Shown here: positions 1 through 5,603 of the stretch, piece by piece
Layout: every line of letters starts with the position of its first letter
Numbering within the stretch: position 1 is the first letter of the stretch
Source of the DNA: Lysinibacillus sp.
Lineage (GTDB): Bacteria > Bacillota > Bacilli > Bacillales_A > Planococcaceae
Direction of reading: 5' to 3'
Assembly (NCBI GenBank): GCA_012735355.1
Contig: JAAYHP010000416.1
Coordinates: forward strand, 1 to 5,603
DNA length: 5,603 nucleotides
Made by a program: the position numbers and the translations under genes
Notes under the pieces: model-generated
Seen by the model: the letters and a program-made list of their open reading frames with translations, nothing else
Told to the model about the DNA's origin: nothing
Databases searched by the model: none

Positions 1-99
1 CAATCAATTTTCGTTGCATATCATTTTTTTACTATGCTTCTTCACTGATTCTTAATTAAATTAGCTATATGTCCCAACCTCTTTCATGTATGTATGGAT
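1..99. other. Non-coding stretch downstream of ysxC
   Basis: This AT-rich stretch follows the ysxC stop and holds no convincing gene or clear intrinsic terminator. On the minus strand it contains the string AGAGGTTGGGACATATAGCT (about 65-84), embedded in a nine-codon open frame (87 down to 61, ATG to TAA) that has no credible ribosome-binding site. In B. subtilis the next gene is hemA (glutamyl-tRNA reductase). If that order holds here, hemA would begin beyond base 1; nothing in the window shows it. Confidence 0.6.
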
Positions 100-681
100 T
101 CACATGAACTTTTGAATTTCAGTCCATGCTTCCTCCACGCCAGTTCCCGTTTCAGAGGAGAAAAGAATTAACGGATCTCCTTTCTCCATATTTAACGTTT
201 CTTTCACTATTTTTTTATGTTTATCCCATTTTCCTTTAGGAATTTTATCTGCTTTTGTTGCGATGACTATACTTGGAATGTTGTAATGCTTTAAAAAATC
301 ATACATCATCTTGTCATCTTCTGTCGGCGGATGACGTAAGTCAACAATCAATAAGACCGCTTGCAAAACACTTCTTCCAGTCATATACTTCTCAATCATT
401 TGGCCCCATGCTTCCCGTTCCTTTTTAGAAACTTTCGCATAACCGTATCCCGGTACGTCAACAAAATATAATTGGTTTTCTATTTTATAGAAATTTAACG
501 TTTGGGTTTTACCAGGCTTTGATGACGTACGAGCAAGGGATTTTCGGTTAATCATTTTATTAATAAATGAAGATTTACCTACATTAGACCGACCAGCTAA
601 GGCAAATTCGGGTAGCGAATCGTTAGGATATTGTTCAGGTTTCACCGCGCTAATAACCATTTCTGCTTGATTTACTTTCAT
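100..681 (-). CDS. ysxC: Ribosome biogenesis GTP-binding protein YsxC/EngB
   Basis: This is a cytoplasmic TrmE-Era-EngA-EngB-Septin class GTPase. In B. subtilis it is essential and acts late in 50S subunit assembly. The 193-residue protein is the family's usual length (about 195). The GTPase motifs are all visible: G1/P-loop GRSNVGKS at residues 30-37, the switch I/G2 region around SSKPGKTQT at 53-61, G3 DVPG at 75-78, G4 TKAD at 142-145 and G5 SSE at 175-177. The family signature after G3 (GYGYAKVSK) is present. The ATG start overlaps the lonA stop as ATGA and is preceded by a GGAGG six bases upstream, so it probably relies on lonA transcripts and translational coupling. The same lonA-ysxC order occurs in B. 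subtilis. Nothing is missing or truncated. Confidence 0.97.
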   Translation of the reverse strand: MKVNQAEMVISAVKPEQYPNDSLPEFALAGRSNVGKSSFINKMINRKSLARTSSKPGKTQTLNFYKIENQLYFVDVPGYGYAKVSKKEREAWGQMIEKYMTGRSVLQAVLLIVDLRHPPTEDDKMMYDFLKHYNIPSIVIATKADKIPKGKWDKHKKIVKETLNMEKGDPLILFSSETGTGVEEAWTEIQKFM

Positions 682-2999
682 TTAAAACCTCCAACGAGTG
701 CAATATTTAGCACCTCTTCTGCCGATGTAACCGGTTTAAATTTCAATTGTTCACGAATTGTATCAGGGATATCATCAATATCCCGTTCATTATCTTTAGG
801 AATAATGATGGTTGTTAAACCAGCACGATGAGCTCCTAATGATTTTTCCTTTAAGCCACCGATTGGAAGCACTCGACCTCTTAATGTTATTTCTCCAGTC
901 ATGCCCACTTCTTTTTTAATTGGCTTGTTTGAAATGGCAGATACTAGGGCTGTTGCAATGGTAATCCCTGCGGAAGGACCATCTTTCGGAACAGCACCTT
1001 CTGGCACGTGAATATGAATATCGTGTTGTTCAAAATAATCTGCATCAATTTTCAGTCGCTCAGATAATGAACGAACATAAGAAAGGGCTGTTTGAGCAGA
1101 CTCTTTCATGACATCTCCAAGCTTTCCAGTCAAAATAAGTTTACCTTTTCCAGGTGTTAGAGAGACTTCGATTTGAAGAGTGTCTCCTCCTACTGCCGTA
1201 TATGCTAAACCAGTCGCTACTCCCACTTGATCTTCCATTTCCGCTTCGCCATAACGATACTTGTGTTTTCCAAGCATATCTACTAACACTTTCGAACTTA
1301 CCGTTACTCGCTTTTTCTCACCGGAAACAATAATCTTCGCTGCTTTTCGACATATTGCCGCTATTTGACGTTGAAGTCCTCGAACTCCAGCTTCCCGCGT
1401 ATAATAACGAATTAAATCTACAATTGCTTCATCTTTAATAATTAATTGAGATTTTTTCAATCCATTTTCTTTTAATTGTTTCGGAATTAAGTGATTTTTT
1501 GCTATCATGATTTTTTCCATTTCTGTATAACCAGCAATGGAAATGACCTCCATACTGTCAAGTAACGGACCTGGAATCGTGCTTAAATCGTTGGCTGTCG
1601 CAACAAACATCACTTGGGATAAATCATATGGCTCTTCAATATAATGGTCACTGAAGTTATGATTTTGTTCCGGGTCTAATACTTCCAACATTGCTGCAGA
1701 AGGATCTCCGCGGAAATCGTTAGACATTTTATCAATTTCATCCAATAAAAATACAGGGTTAATCGTTCCTGCTTTTTTCATTCCTTGTATGATTCGTCCT
1801 GGCATTGCACCGACGTAAGTTCTCCGATGACCGCGAATTTCTGACTCATCACGAACACCGCCAAGGGATACACGCACAAATTTACGATTTAAACTTTCTG
1901 CGATGGATTTAGCAAGGGATGTTTTCCCTACCCCTGGTGGGCCAACTAAACATAGAATCGGTCCGCGAATCGATTGGGTTAATTGACGAACAGAAAGATA
2001 TTCTAAAATGCGTTCTTTTACCTTTTCAAGTCCATCGTGATCGCGGTTTAAAATATCTTCTGCAACGGAAATATCTAACCGATCTTCCGTTTGTTCTTTC
2101 CAAGGAATCGTTACGAGCCATTCGATGTAGTTGCGAATAACTCCACTTTCCGCACTAGCAGCTGGTAGTTTTTCATAGCGATCTAATTCTTTTAATGCAA
2201 CTTTTTCGGTAGATTCAGGCATTCCCGACTCTTCAATGCGTTTACGAAGATCAGCAATTTCTCCCGTTTTCCCTTCTCGATCACCAAGTTCCGCTTGGAT
2301 GGCTTTCATTTGTTCCCGCAAATAGTACTCTTTTTGAGTACGTTCCATTGCTTGCTTAACTTTCGTATTGATTTTCTTTTCTAAATTTAACACTTCTTGT
2401 TCGTCATGCTGGCGGATCATTAAGTGATCTAGTCGCTTCTTAATATTGAAAATGCTTAAAACTTCCTGCTTTTCAGCTACTTTAAATGGCAAGTGGGATG
2501 CAATAATATCCGCAAGTCTCCCAGGTTCCTCAATATCTAATACAGATTCAATCGTTTCAGCAGTAATTTTATTCGAAGATTTTGCATACTTCTCAAAATA
2601 ATTGACAACGGTGCGCATTAACGCTTCCGTTTCCACGTCTTTTTCTTTTGAATCTTCATGCAATTCAATATCTACTGTCGTAAATTCTTTACCTTCTTTA
2701 TAATTTACAATTTTCCCTCGACAAATGCCTTCGACTAATATTCTTAGCGTGCCGTTCGGTAACTTCAACATTTGCTTAACAGTTACATACGTTCCGACAT
2801 CATATAAATCTTCTTGATCCGGCATTTCTACCCGCAAATCTTTTTGGGTTGTTAAAAAGATTTTATTATCATTTAACATAGCATGTTCTAACGCTGCTAC
2901 GGATCGACTGCGACCGACATCAATATGTAAAACCATTGAAGGGTACACAAGCAGTCCACGTAATGGAAGTAACGGAACATTTTTCTTTATCTCGTTCAT
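678..2999 (-). CDS. lonA: ATP-dependent protease LonA, with Ser at the arginine-finger position
   Basis: Lon is a homo-oligomeric cytoplasmic AAA+ serine protease that degrades misfolded and short-lived regulatory proteins. The 773 residues match B. subtilis LonA (774). The order is an N-terminal substrate-binding domain (about 1-205, starting with PLLPLRG), a helical coiled-coil linker (about 206-275, with [18 protein letters not shown]), the AAA+ module (about 300-560) and the protease domain (about 580-773). Walker A is GPPGVGKT (353-360), Walker B ends in Asp420-Glu421, sensor 1 is Asn470 and sensor 2 is Arg540. The catalytic dyad is Ser676 (in KDGPSAG) and Lys719 (in GLKEK). The oddity is PLLDSMEVI: Ser482 (AGT, 1554-1556) replaces the arginine aligning with E. 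coli Arg484, the arginine finger. ATP hydrolysis may therefore be impaired; this is inference. The ATG start is supported by a strong upstream Shine-Dalgarno. lonB does not precede it. Confidence 0.97.
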   Translation of the reverse strand: MNEIKKNVPLLPLRGLLVYPSMVLHIDVGRSRSVAALEHAMLNDNKIFLTTQKDLRVEMPDQEDLYDVGTYVTVKQMLKLPNGTLRILVEGICRGKIVNYKEGKEFTTVDIELHEDSKEKDVETEALMRTVVNYFEKYAKSSNKITAETIESVLDIEEPGRLADIIASHLPFKVAEKQEVLSIFNIKKRLDHLMIRQHDEQEVLNLEKKINTKVKQAMERTQKEYYLREQMKAIQAELGDREGKTGEIADLRKRIEESGMPESTEKVALKELDRYEKLPAASAESGVIRNYIEWLVTIPWKEQTEDRLDISVAEDILNRDHDGLEKVKERILEYLSVRQLTQSIRGPILCLVGPPGVGKTSLAKSIAESLNRKFVRVSLGGVRDESEIRGHRRTYVGAMPGRIIQGMKKAGTINPVFLLDEIDKMSNDFRGDPSAAMLEVLDPEQNHNFSDHYIEEPYDLSQVMFVATANDLSTIPGPLLDSMEVISIAGYTEMEKIMIAKNHLIPKQLKENGLKKSQLIIKDEAIVDLIRYYTREAGVRGLQRQIAAICRKAAKIIVSGEKKRVTVSSKVLVDMLGKHKYRYGEAEMEDQVGVATGLAYTAVGGDTLQIEVSLTPGKGKLILTGKLGDVMKESAQTALSYVRSLSERLKIDADYFEQHDIHIHVPEGAVPKDGPSAGITIATALVSAISNKPIKKEVGMTGEITLRGRVLPIGGLKEKSLGAHRAGLTTIIIPKDNERDIDDIPDTIREQLKFKPVTSAEEVLNIALVGGFK
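688..694 (-). promoter_or_regulatory. ysxC ribosome-binding site inside the lonA 3' end
   Basis: Read on the minus strand this is TTGGAGG, followed by six bases and then the ysxC ATG. It lies within the last codons of lonA (Val-Gly-Gly-Phe-Lys). A ribosome finishing lonA therefore passes over the ysxC initiation site, consistent with coupled translation. It supports the ysxC start chosen. Confidence 0.85.
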
Positions 3000-3007
3000 G
3001 CGGGTTA

Positions 3008-3016
3008 ATCACCTCC
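3008..3016 (-). promoter_or_regulatory. lonA ribosome-binding site
   Basis: On the minus strand this reads GGAGGTGAT, a near-complete match to the 16S rRNA 3' end. There are eight bases between it and the lonA ATG. It fixes the lonA start. A 6-bp inverted repeat (3000-3005 with 3036-3041) brackets it. Confidence 0.9.
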
Positions 3017-3123
3017 ACGATATACTTAAGAATGCACCCGCTTCATAGCAAGCTTAGTATGTGATAAAAATAAAAACTACTCCCAGGAAAATATTTGTAA
3101 AAACATGTAATTCTACCATTTGT

Positions 3124-3179
3124 TACAAAGAGCTGACTAACGATGTTGCCTTTCGCAAATTCGCAGTCAGCTCTTTATA
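3124..3179 (-). terminator. Nested hairpin after clpX, probable terminator
   Basis: Twelve perfectly complementary bases (3127-3138 and 3165-3176, AAAGAGCTGACT and its complement) form a stem beginning 13 bases after the clpX stop. On the minus strand a U-G wobble and two more pairs extend it to 15 bp. The wobble would be an A-C mismatch on the plus strand, which favours a minus-strand RNA. The 26-base interior can fold further through GCGA/UCGU and a short UUGC-GAAAG-GCAA hairpin. The U-tract is only three bases before GUAACA, so termination may be incomplete and some clpX transcripts could continue into lonA-ysxC. Confidence 0.7.
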
Positions 3180-3189
3180 TAACATGTAT

Positions 3190-4455
3190 TTATGCAGAAG
3201 TTTTATTATCGTTCTTTAATTCTGTACCATCTTTCAAAATTAACTTCGGTTGAGCTCCATCAGTAATTGTTTCTTTTGTCACAATACATTTTGCAATATC
3301 ATCACGGGATGGAAGTTCATACATCATATCTAACATTGTATGTTCAATGATGGAACGAAGTCCTCGAGCTCCCGTTTTTCGCTCAATTGCTTCTTTTGCA
3401 ATGGCACGAAGGGCATCTTCTTCGAATTCTAGTTCCACATTATCAAGTTCAAGCATTTTTTGATATTGTTTCACTAAAGCATTTTTAGGCTCAGTTATAA
3501 TTCTTACTAATGCATCTTCGTTCAATTGTTCTAGTGAAGCAAGGACTGGTAAACGACCAATAAATTCTGGGATTAAACCAAATTTCAATAAATCTTCTGG
3601 GATCAATTGTGCAAGTAATGATTCACTTTCCACATTTTTATTTTTCACGTCAGATCCAAACCCAATGACTTTTTGACCTAAGCGTCGTTTAATAATTCCT
3701 TCAATACCATCGAAGGCACCGCCAACGATAAATAAAATGTTCGTTGTATCAATTTGTAAAAATTCTTGATGCGGGTGCTTACGTCCACCTTGAGGAGGAA
3801 CGCTTGCTACAGTACCTTCAAGTATTTTTAACAGCGCTTGTTGAACCCCTTCTCCTGAAACATCTCGAGTAATCGAAGGGTTTTCAGATTTCCGTGCAAT
3901 TTTATCGATTTCATCTATATAAATAATTCCTTTTTCTGCTCGCTCAATATCATAATCAGCAGCTTGAATTAATTTTAGTAAGATGTTTTCAACGTCTTCA
4001 CCGACATACCCAGCTTCTGTTAAAGAAGTGGCATCGGCAATGGCGAAAGGTACATTCAAAATTCTTGCAAGGGTTTGAGCAAGGAGTGTCTTACCACTAC
4101 CCGTTGGTCCAATTAATATAATATTGGATTTCGATAATTCCACATCGTCCAATTTATTATTTGAATTAATTCGTTTATAGTGATTATATACTGCAACAGC
4201 AAGAGCTTTTTTCGCCCGTTCTTGTCCAATCACGTATTCGTCTAAAATACCTAGTATTTCCTTTGGTTTCGGAACATCTTGAAAATCAATTTCTTCATCT
4301 ACACCAAGCTCTTCCACGACGATTTCAGAGCAAAGCTCGATACACTCATCACAAATATATACCCCAGGTCCCGCTACCAATTTTCGTACTTGTTCTTGTG
4401 GCTTTCCACAGAAAGAACATTTTAAATTGCCTTTTTCATCATTAAATTTAAACAA
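3190..4455 (-). CDS. clpX: ATP-dependent Clp protease ATP-binding subunit ClpX
   Basis: ClpX is a hexameric AAA+ unfoldase that recognises tagged or regulatory substrates and feeds them to the ClpP peptidase in the cytoplasm. The 421 residues match the B. subtilis length (420). The N-terminal zinc-binding domain has Cys13, Cys16, Cys35 and Cys38. Walker A is GPTGSGKT (116-123), pore loop 1 is GYVG (149-152), Walker B ends in Asp181-Glu182, and the RKH pore loop is at 225-227. The IGF loop that docks ClpP is at 264-266, so ClpP partnership is expected although clpP is not here. The arginine finger is Arg301 (EFIGR) and sensor 2 is Arg364 (GARG). The start codon is TTG (4453-4455): an in-frame TGA lies three codons upstream, no upstream ATG exists, and AGGGGTGA sits seven bases before it. 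It is probably transcribed from its own promoter. Confidence 0.97.
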   Translation of the reverse strand: MFKFNDEKGNLKCSFCGKPQEQVRKLVAGPGVYICDECIELCSEIVVEELGVDEEIDFQDVPKPKEILGILDEYVIGQERAKKALAVAVYNHYKRINSNNKLDDVELSKSNIILIGPTGSGKTLLAQTLARILNVPFAIADATSLTEAGYVGEDVENILLKLIQAADYDIERAEKGIIYIDEIDKIARKSENPSITRDVSGEGVQQALLKILEGTVASVPPQGGRKHPHQEFLQIDTTNILFIVGGAFDGIEGIIKRRLGQKVIGFGSDVKNKNVESESLLAQLIPEDLLKFGLIPEFIGRLPVLASLEQLNEDALVRIITEPKNALVKQYQKMLELDNVELEFEEDALRAIAKEAIERKTGARGLRSIIEHTMLDMMYELPSRDDIAKCIVTKETITDGAQPKLILKDGTELKNDNKTSA

Positions 4456-4462
4456 TTTGCTT

Positions 4463-4470
4463 CACCCCTA
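4463..4470 (-). promoter_or_regulatory. clpX ribosome-binding site deciding a TTG start
   Basis: On the minus strand this reads AGGGGTGA, seven bases before TTG. It resembles AGGAGGTGA with one central G for A, so pairing is somewhat weakened. The last three bases form an in-frame TGA (4462-4464 overlaps its end), which rules out any longer clpX product. Together they make TTG at 4455 the only plausible full-length start. Confidence 0.8.
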
Positions 4471-4481
4471 TTCAAGCAACA

Positions 4482-4510
4482 ATCTTACAAGATATTTTAA
4501 GCTTTATCAA
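4482..4510 (-). promoter_or_regulatory. Putative sigma-A promoter of clpX
   Basis: On the minus strand a -35 box TTGATA (4505-4510, five of six matches to TTGACA) is separated by exactly 17 bases from a -10 box TAAGAT (4482-4487, four of six matches to TATAAT). Transcription would begin near 4475, giving a leader of about 20 bases with the ribosome-binding site in it. It lies downstream of the tig terminator, which fits independent clpX transcription. Confidence 0.65.
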
Positions 4511-4524
4511 ATAAGACGTCTTAT
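4511..4524. promoter_or_regulatory. 14-bp perfect palindrome abutting the clpX -35 box
   Basis: ATAAGACGTCTTAT is identical to its own reverse complement and ends one base before the proposed -35 hexamer. Its position and symmetry suit a binding site for a dimeric transcription factor. It is not the CtsR or HrcA operator, and I do not recognise a regulator for it. As an RNA hairpin it would have no proper loop, so a DNA role is more likely. Function is inferred only. Confidence 0.45.
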
Positions 4525-4588
4525 ATTACTATGGTATTTTTTTATACAGTTTATTTTATGTAATTAAAATTCATTTAGTCATTGGTAT

Positions 4589-4625
4589 AAAACAAGGCAC
4601 GGTGGTATATGCCGTACCTTGTTTT
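4589..4625 (-). terminator. Intrinsic terminator of tig
   Basis: On the minus strand AAAACAAGG-U-ACGG pairs with CCGU-G-CCUUGUUUU, a 14-bp stem with one U-G wobble and a 9-base loop, ending in UUUUAU. The wobble would be a C-A mismatch on the plus strand, so the signal is oriented for tig. It begins about 60 bases after the tig stop and precedes the clpX promoter. Confidence 0.85.
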
Positions 4626-4685
4626 TGCCATATGAACTTATGATAAGTATAGATATTACTATTTTACTTTTACTAGAAATGAAAA

Positions 4686-5603
4686 TTATTCTGTAATTTT
4701 CGCATTCTCCACTAAAAACTCTACCGTTTTTTGAGTGCGAATATCGTTTTCTAATACTTCTGTTGTGCCGCCTAATGCTGTAATAATTTGCTCTTTGTCC
4801 ATACCGAATTGGCTAGACATTTTTTCAAGTTCTTGATCGATATCTTCTTGTGTTACTTCGATATTTTCAGCTTTCGCAATCGCTTCAAGCGTTAATGAAA
4901 TGCGCACGCGTGTTTCTGCGTCTTCTTTGAATTGTTCGTGTAAGTCTTCCTCTGTTTGACCTGTTAATTGATAGTATAGGTCAAGAGATAAACCTTGCAT
5001 TTGCATGCGTTGTGCGAATTCATCGATCATGCGGTGAATTTCATTATGAATCATTGCTTCTGGAATATCGATTTCCGCATTCTCAGCAGCTTTTTCCACT
5101 AAATCATCACGAAGTGTGCTTTCAGCATCATTTTTCTTTTGTTCAGCAGTTTGTTCTTTCAGTTTGTTACGTAACTCTTCAACTGATGCAACTTCAGGAT
5201 CCACTTCTTTTGCGAATTCATCGTTTAATTCTGGAAGAACTTTCGTTTTTACTTCTTTAATTGTAACTTTGAATGTTGCTTCTTTACCAGCAAGTTCTTC
5301 AGCATGATATTCTTCTGGGAATGTCACTTGAATGTCTTTTGATTCACCAGCTTTTAAACCTACTAATTGTTCTTCAAAGCCAGGAATAAATTGACCAGAA
5401 CCGATTTCTAAAGGATAATCTTCTCCTTTTCCACCTTCGAATGCTTCATCGCCAACGAAACCTTCGAAATCGATAACTGCTGTATCACCTTCAACGATTG
5501 GTTCATCTTCTTTAATTTCATATTCTGCATTGCGGTTTAATAAGTTTTGGATTAGTTCTTCAACTTCTTCATCTTTAACTTCAGTGCTTAATTTTTTCAC
5601 TTC
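4686..5603 (-). CDS. tig: Trigger factor, C-terminal part (5' end beyond the window)
   Basis: Trigger factor is the ribosome-associated chaperone and peptidyl-prolyl isomerase that meets nascent chains at the exit tunnel. The visible 305 codons end in a TAA stop at 4686-4688. The reading frame runs off the window at 5603, so about 120 N-terminal residues (the ribosome-binding domain) are missing; the family is usually about 425 residues. The FKBP-type isomerase domain occupies roughly the first 115 visible residues, with [16 protein letters not shown] and [17 protein letters not shown] typical of it. The rest is the helical, Glu- and Lys-rich C-terminal chaperone domain, including [12 protein letters not shown] and [18 protein letters not shown] at 5598-5600 is internal (Val), not a start. 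It is followed by its own terminator, so clpX is probably a separate transcription unit. Confidence 0.96.
   Translation of the reverse strand, partial: EVKKLSTEVKDEEVEELIQNLLNRNAEYEIKEDEPIVEGDTAVIDFEGFVGDEAFEGGKGEDYPLEIGSGQFIPGFEEQLVGLKAGESKDIQVTFPEEYHAEELAGKEATFKVTIKEVKTKVLPELNDEFAKEVDPEVASVEELRNKLKEQTAEQKKNDAESTLRDDLVEKAAENAEIDIPEAMIHNEIHRMIDEFAQRMQMQGLSLDLYYQLTGQTEEDLHEQFKEDAETRVRISLTLEAIAKAENIEVTQEDIDQELEKMSSQFGMDKEQIITALGGTTEVLENDIRTQKTVEFLVENAKITE

Larger units (their letters stand above)
3000..3189 (-). other. clpX-lonA intergenic region and lonA leader
   Basis: This 190-base gap holds, in transcription order, the probable clpX terminator hairpin (3124-3179), an AT-rich stretch (about 3055-3120) and the lonA leader with its ribosome-binding site. 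The lonA promoter probably lies in the AT-rich stretch, but I see no well-matched sigma-A -35/-10 pair. I see no CIRCE (HrcA) inverted repeat and no tandem GGTCAAA heptads of the CtsR operator. No reading frame or remnant resembling lonB is present. Confidence 0.6.

Noticed and set aside
16..37. Run of seven T residues with GCATA/TATGC flanks as a terminator
   Set aside because: The stem is only 5 bp with a 12-base AT loop, and the T-run lies inside the loop rather than after the stem; on the ysxC transcript it is a run of A.
3000..3120. A sigma-A promoter for lonA (for example TTGCTA or TTACAA with downstream AT-rich hexamers)
   Set aside because: The best pairs match poorly, and the TTGCTA option would start transcription on top of the ribosome-binding site. 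A promoter probably exists here but I cannot place it.
4525..4560. A second clpX promoter with TATAAA as the -10 box
   Set aside because: The hexamer is good but at 17 bases upstream only a weak TTTTAA is found. In such AT-rich DNA this is expected by chance.
3000..4685. CtsR or CIRCE heat-shock operators in the two intergenic regions
   Set aside because: I looked for GGTCAAA heptads and for the TTAGCACTC/GAGTGCTAA repeat on both strands and found neither.
631..5307. Short plus-strand open frames (631-831, 1919-2140, 4263-4445, 5012-5260, 5116-5307)
   Set aside because: All lie opposite strongly conserved genes, show no recognisable protein features, and are best explained as antisense shadows.
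5598..5600. GTG as a start codon for trigger factor
   Set aside because: The frame continues upstream with no stop to the window edge, and the visible protein begins in the middle of the trigger factor family just before the isomerase domain. The GTG is an internal Val codon.

Overview
The window is a conserved protein quality-control and ribosome-assembly cluster from a low-GC Firmicute, most likely a member of the Bacillaceae. This rests on the AT-rich base composition, strong Shine-Dalgarno sites, and proteins closely resembling Bacillus subtilis Tig, ClpX, LonA and YsxC. I cannot name the genus or species from the sequence alone.

All real genes lie on the minus strand, so transcription runs from high to low coordinates. 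The order is tig (trigger factor, 5' part cut off by the window edge), a 230-base gap, clpX, a 190-base gap, lonA, then ysxC/engB, which overlaps lonA by an ATGA. The last 99 bases (1-99) hold no convincing gene. The first gap carries a good hairpin terminator for tig, then a 14-bp perfect palindrome directly against a plausible sigma-A promoter for clpX, which starts at TTG. The second gap carries a long nested hairpin just after clpX (probable terminator) and the lonA leader.

The genes share a theme. Trigger factor folds nascent chains at the ribosome exit. ClpX unfolds proteins for ClpP. LonA degrades damaged and regulatory proteins. YsxC is a GTPase needed for 50S assembly.

I found no new multi-gene system. 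The most notable observation is inside lonA: the residue at the AAA+ arginine-finger position is Ser482 (AGT) where Lon proteases have Arg, one base away from CGT, while every other catalytic motif I checked is intact. The cluster also lacks lonB, which sits between clpX and lonA in B. subtilis.
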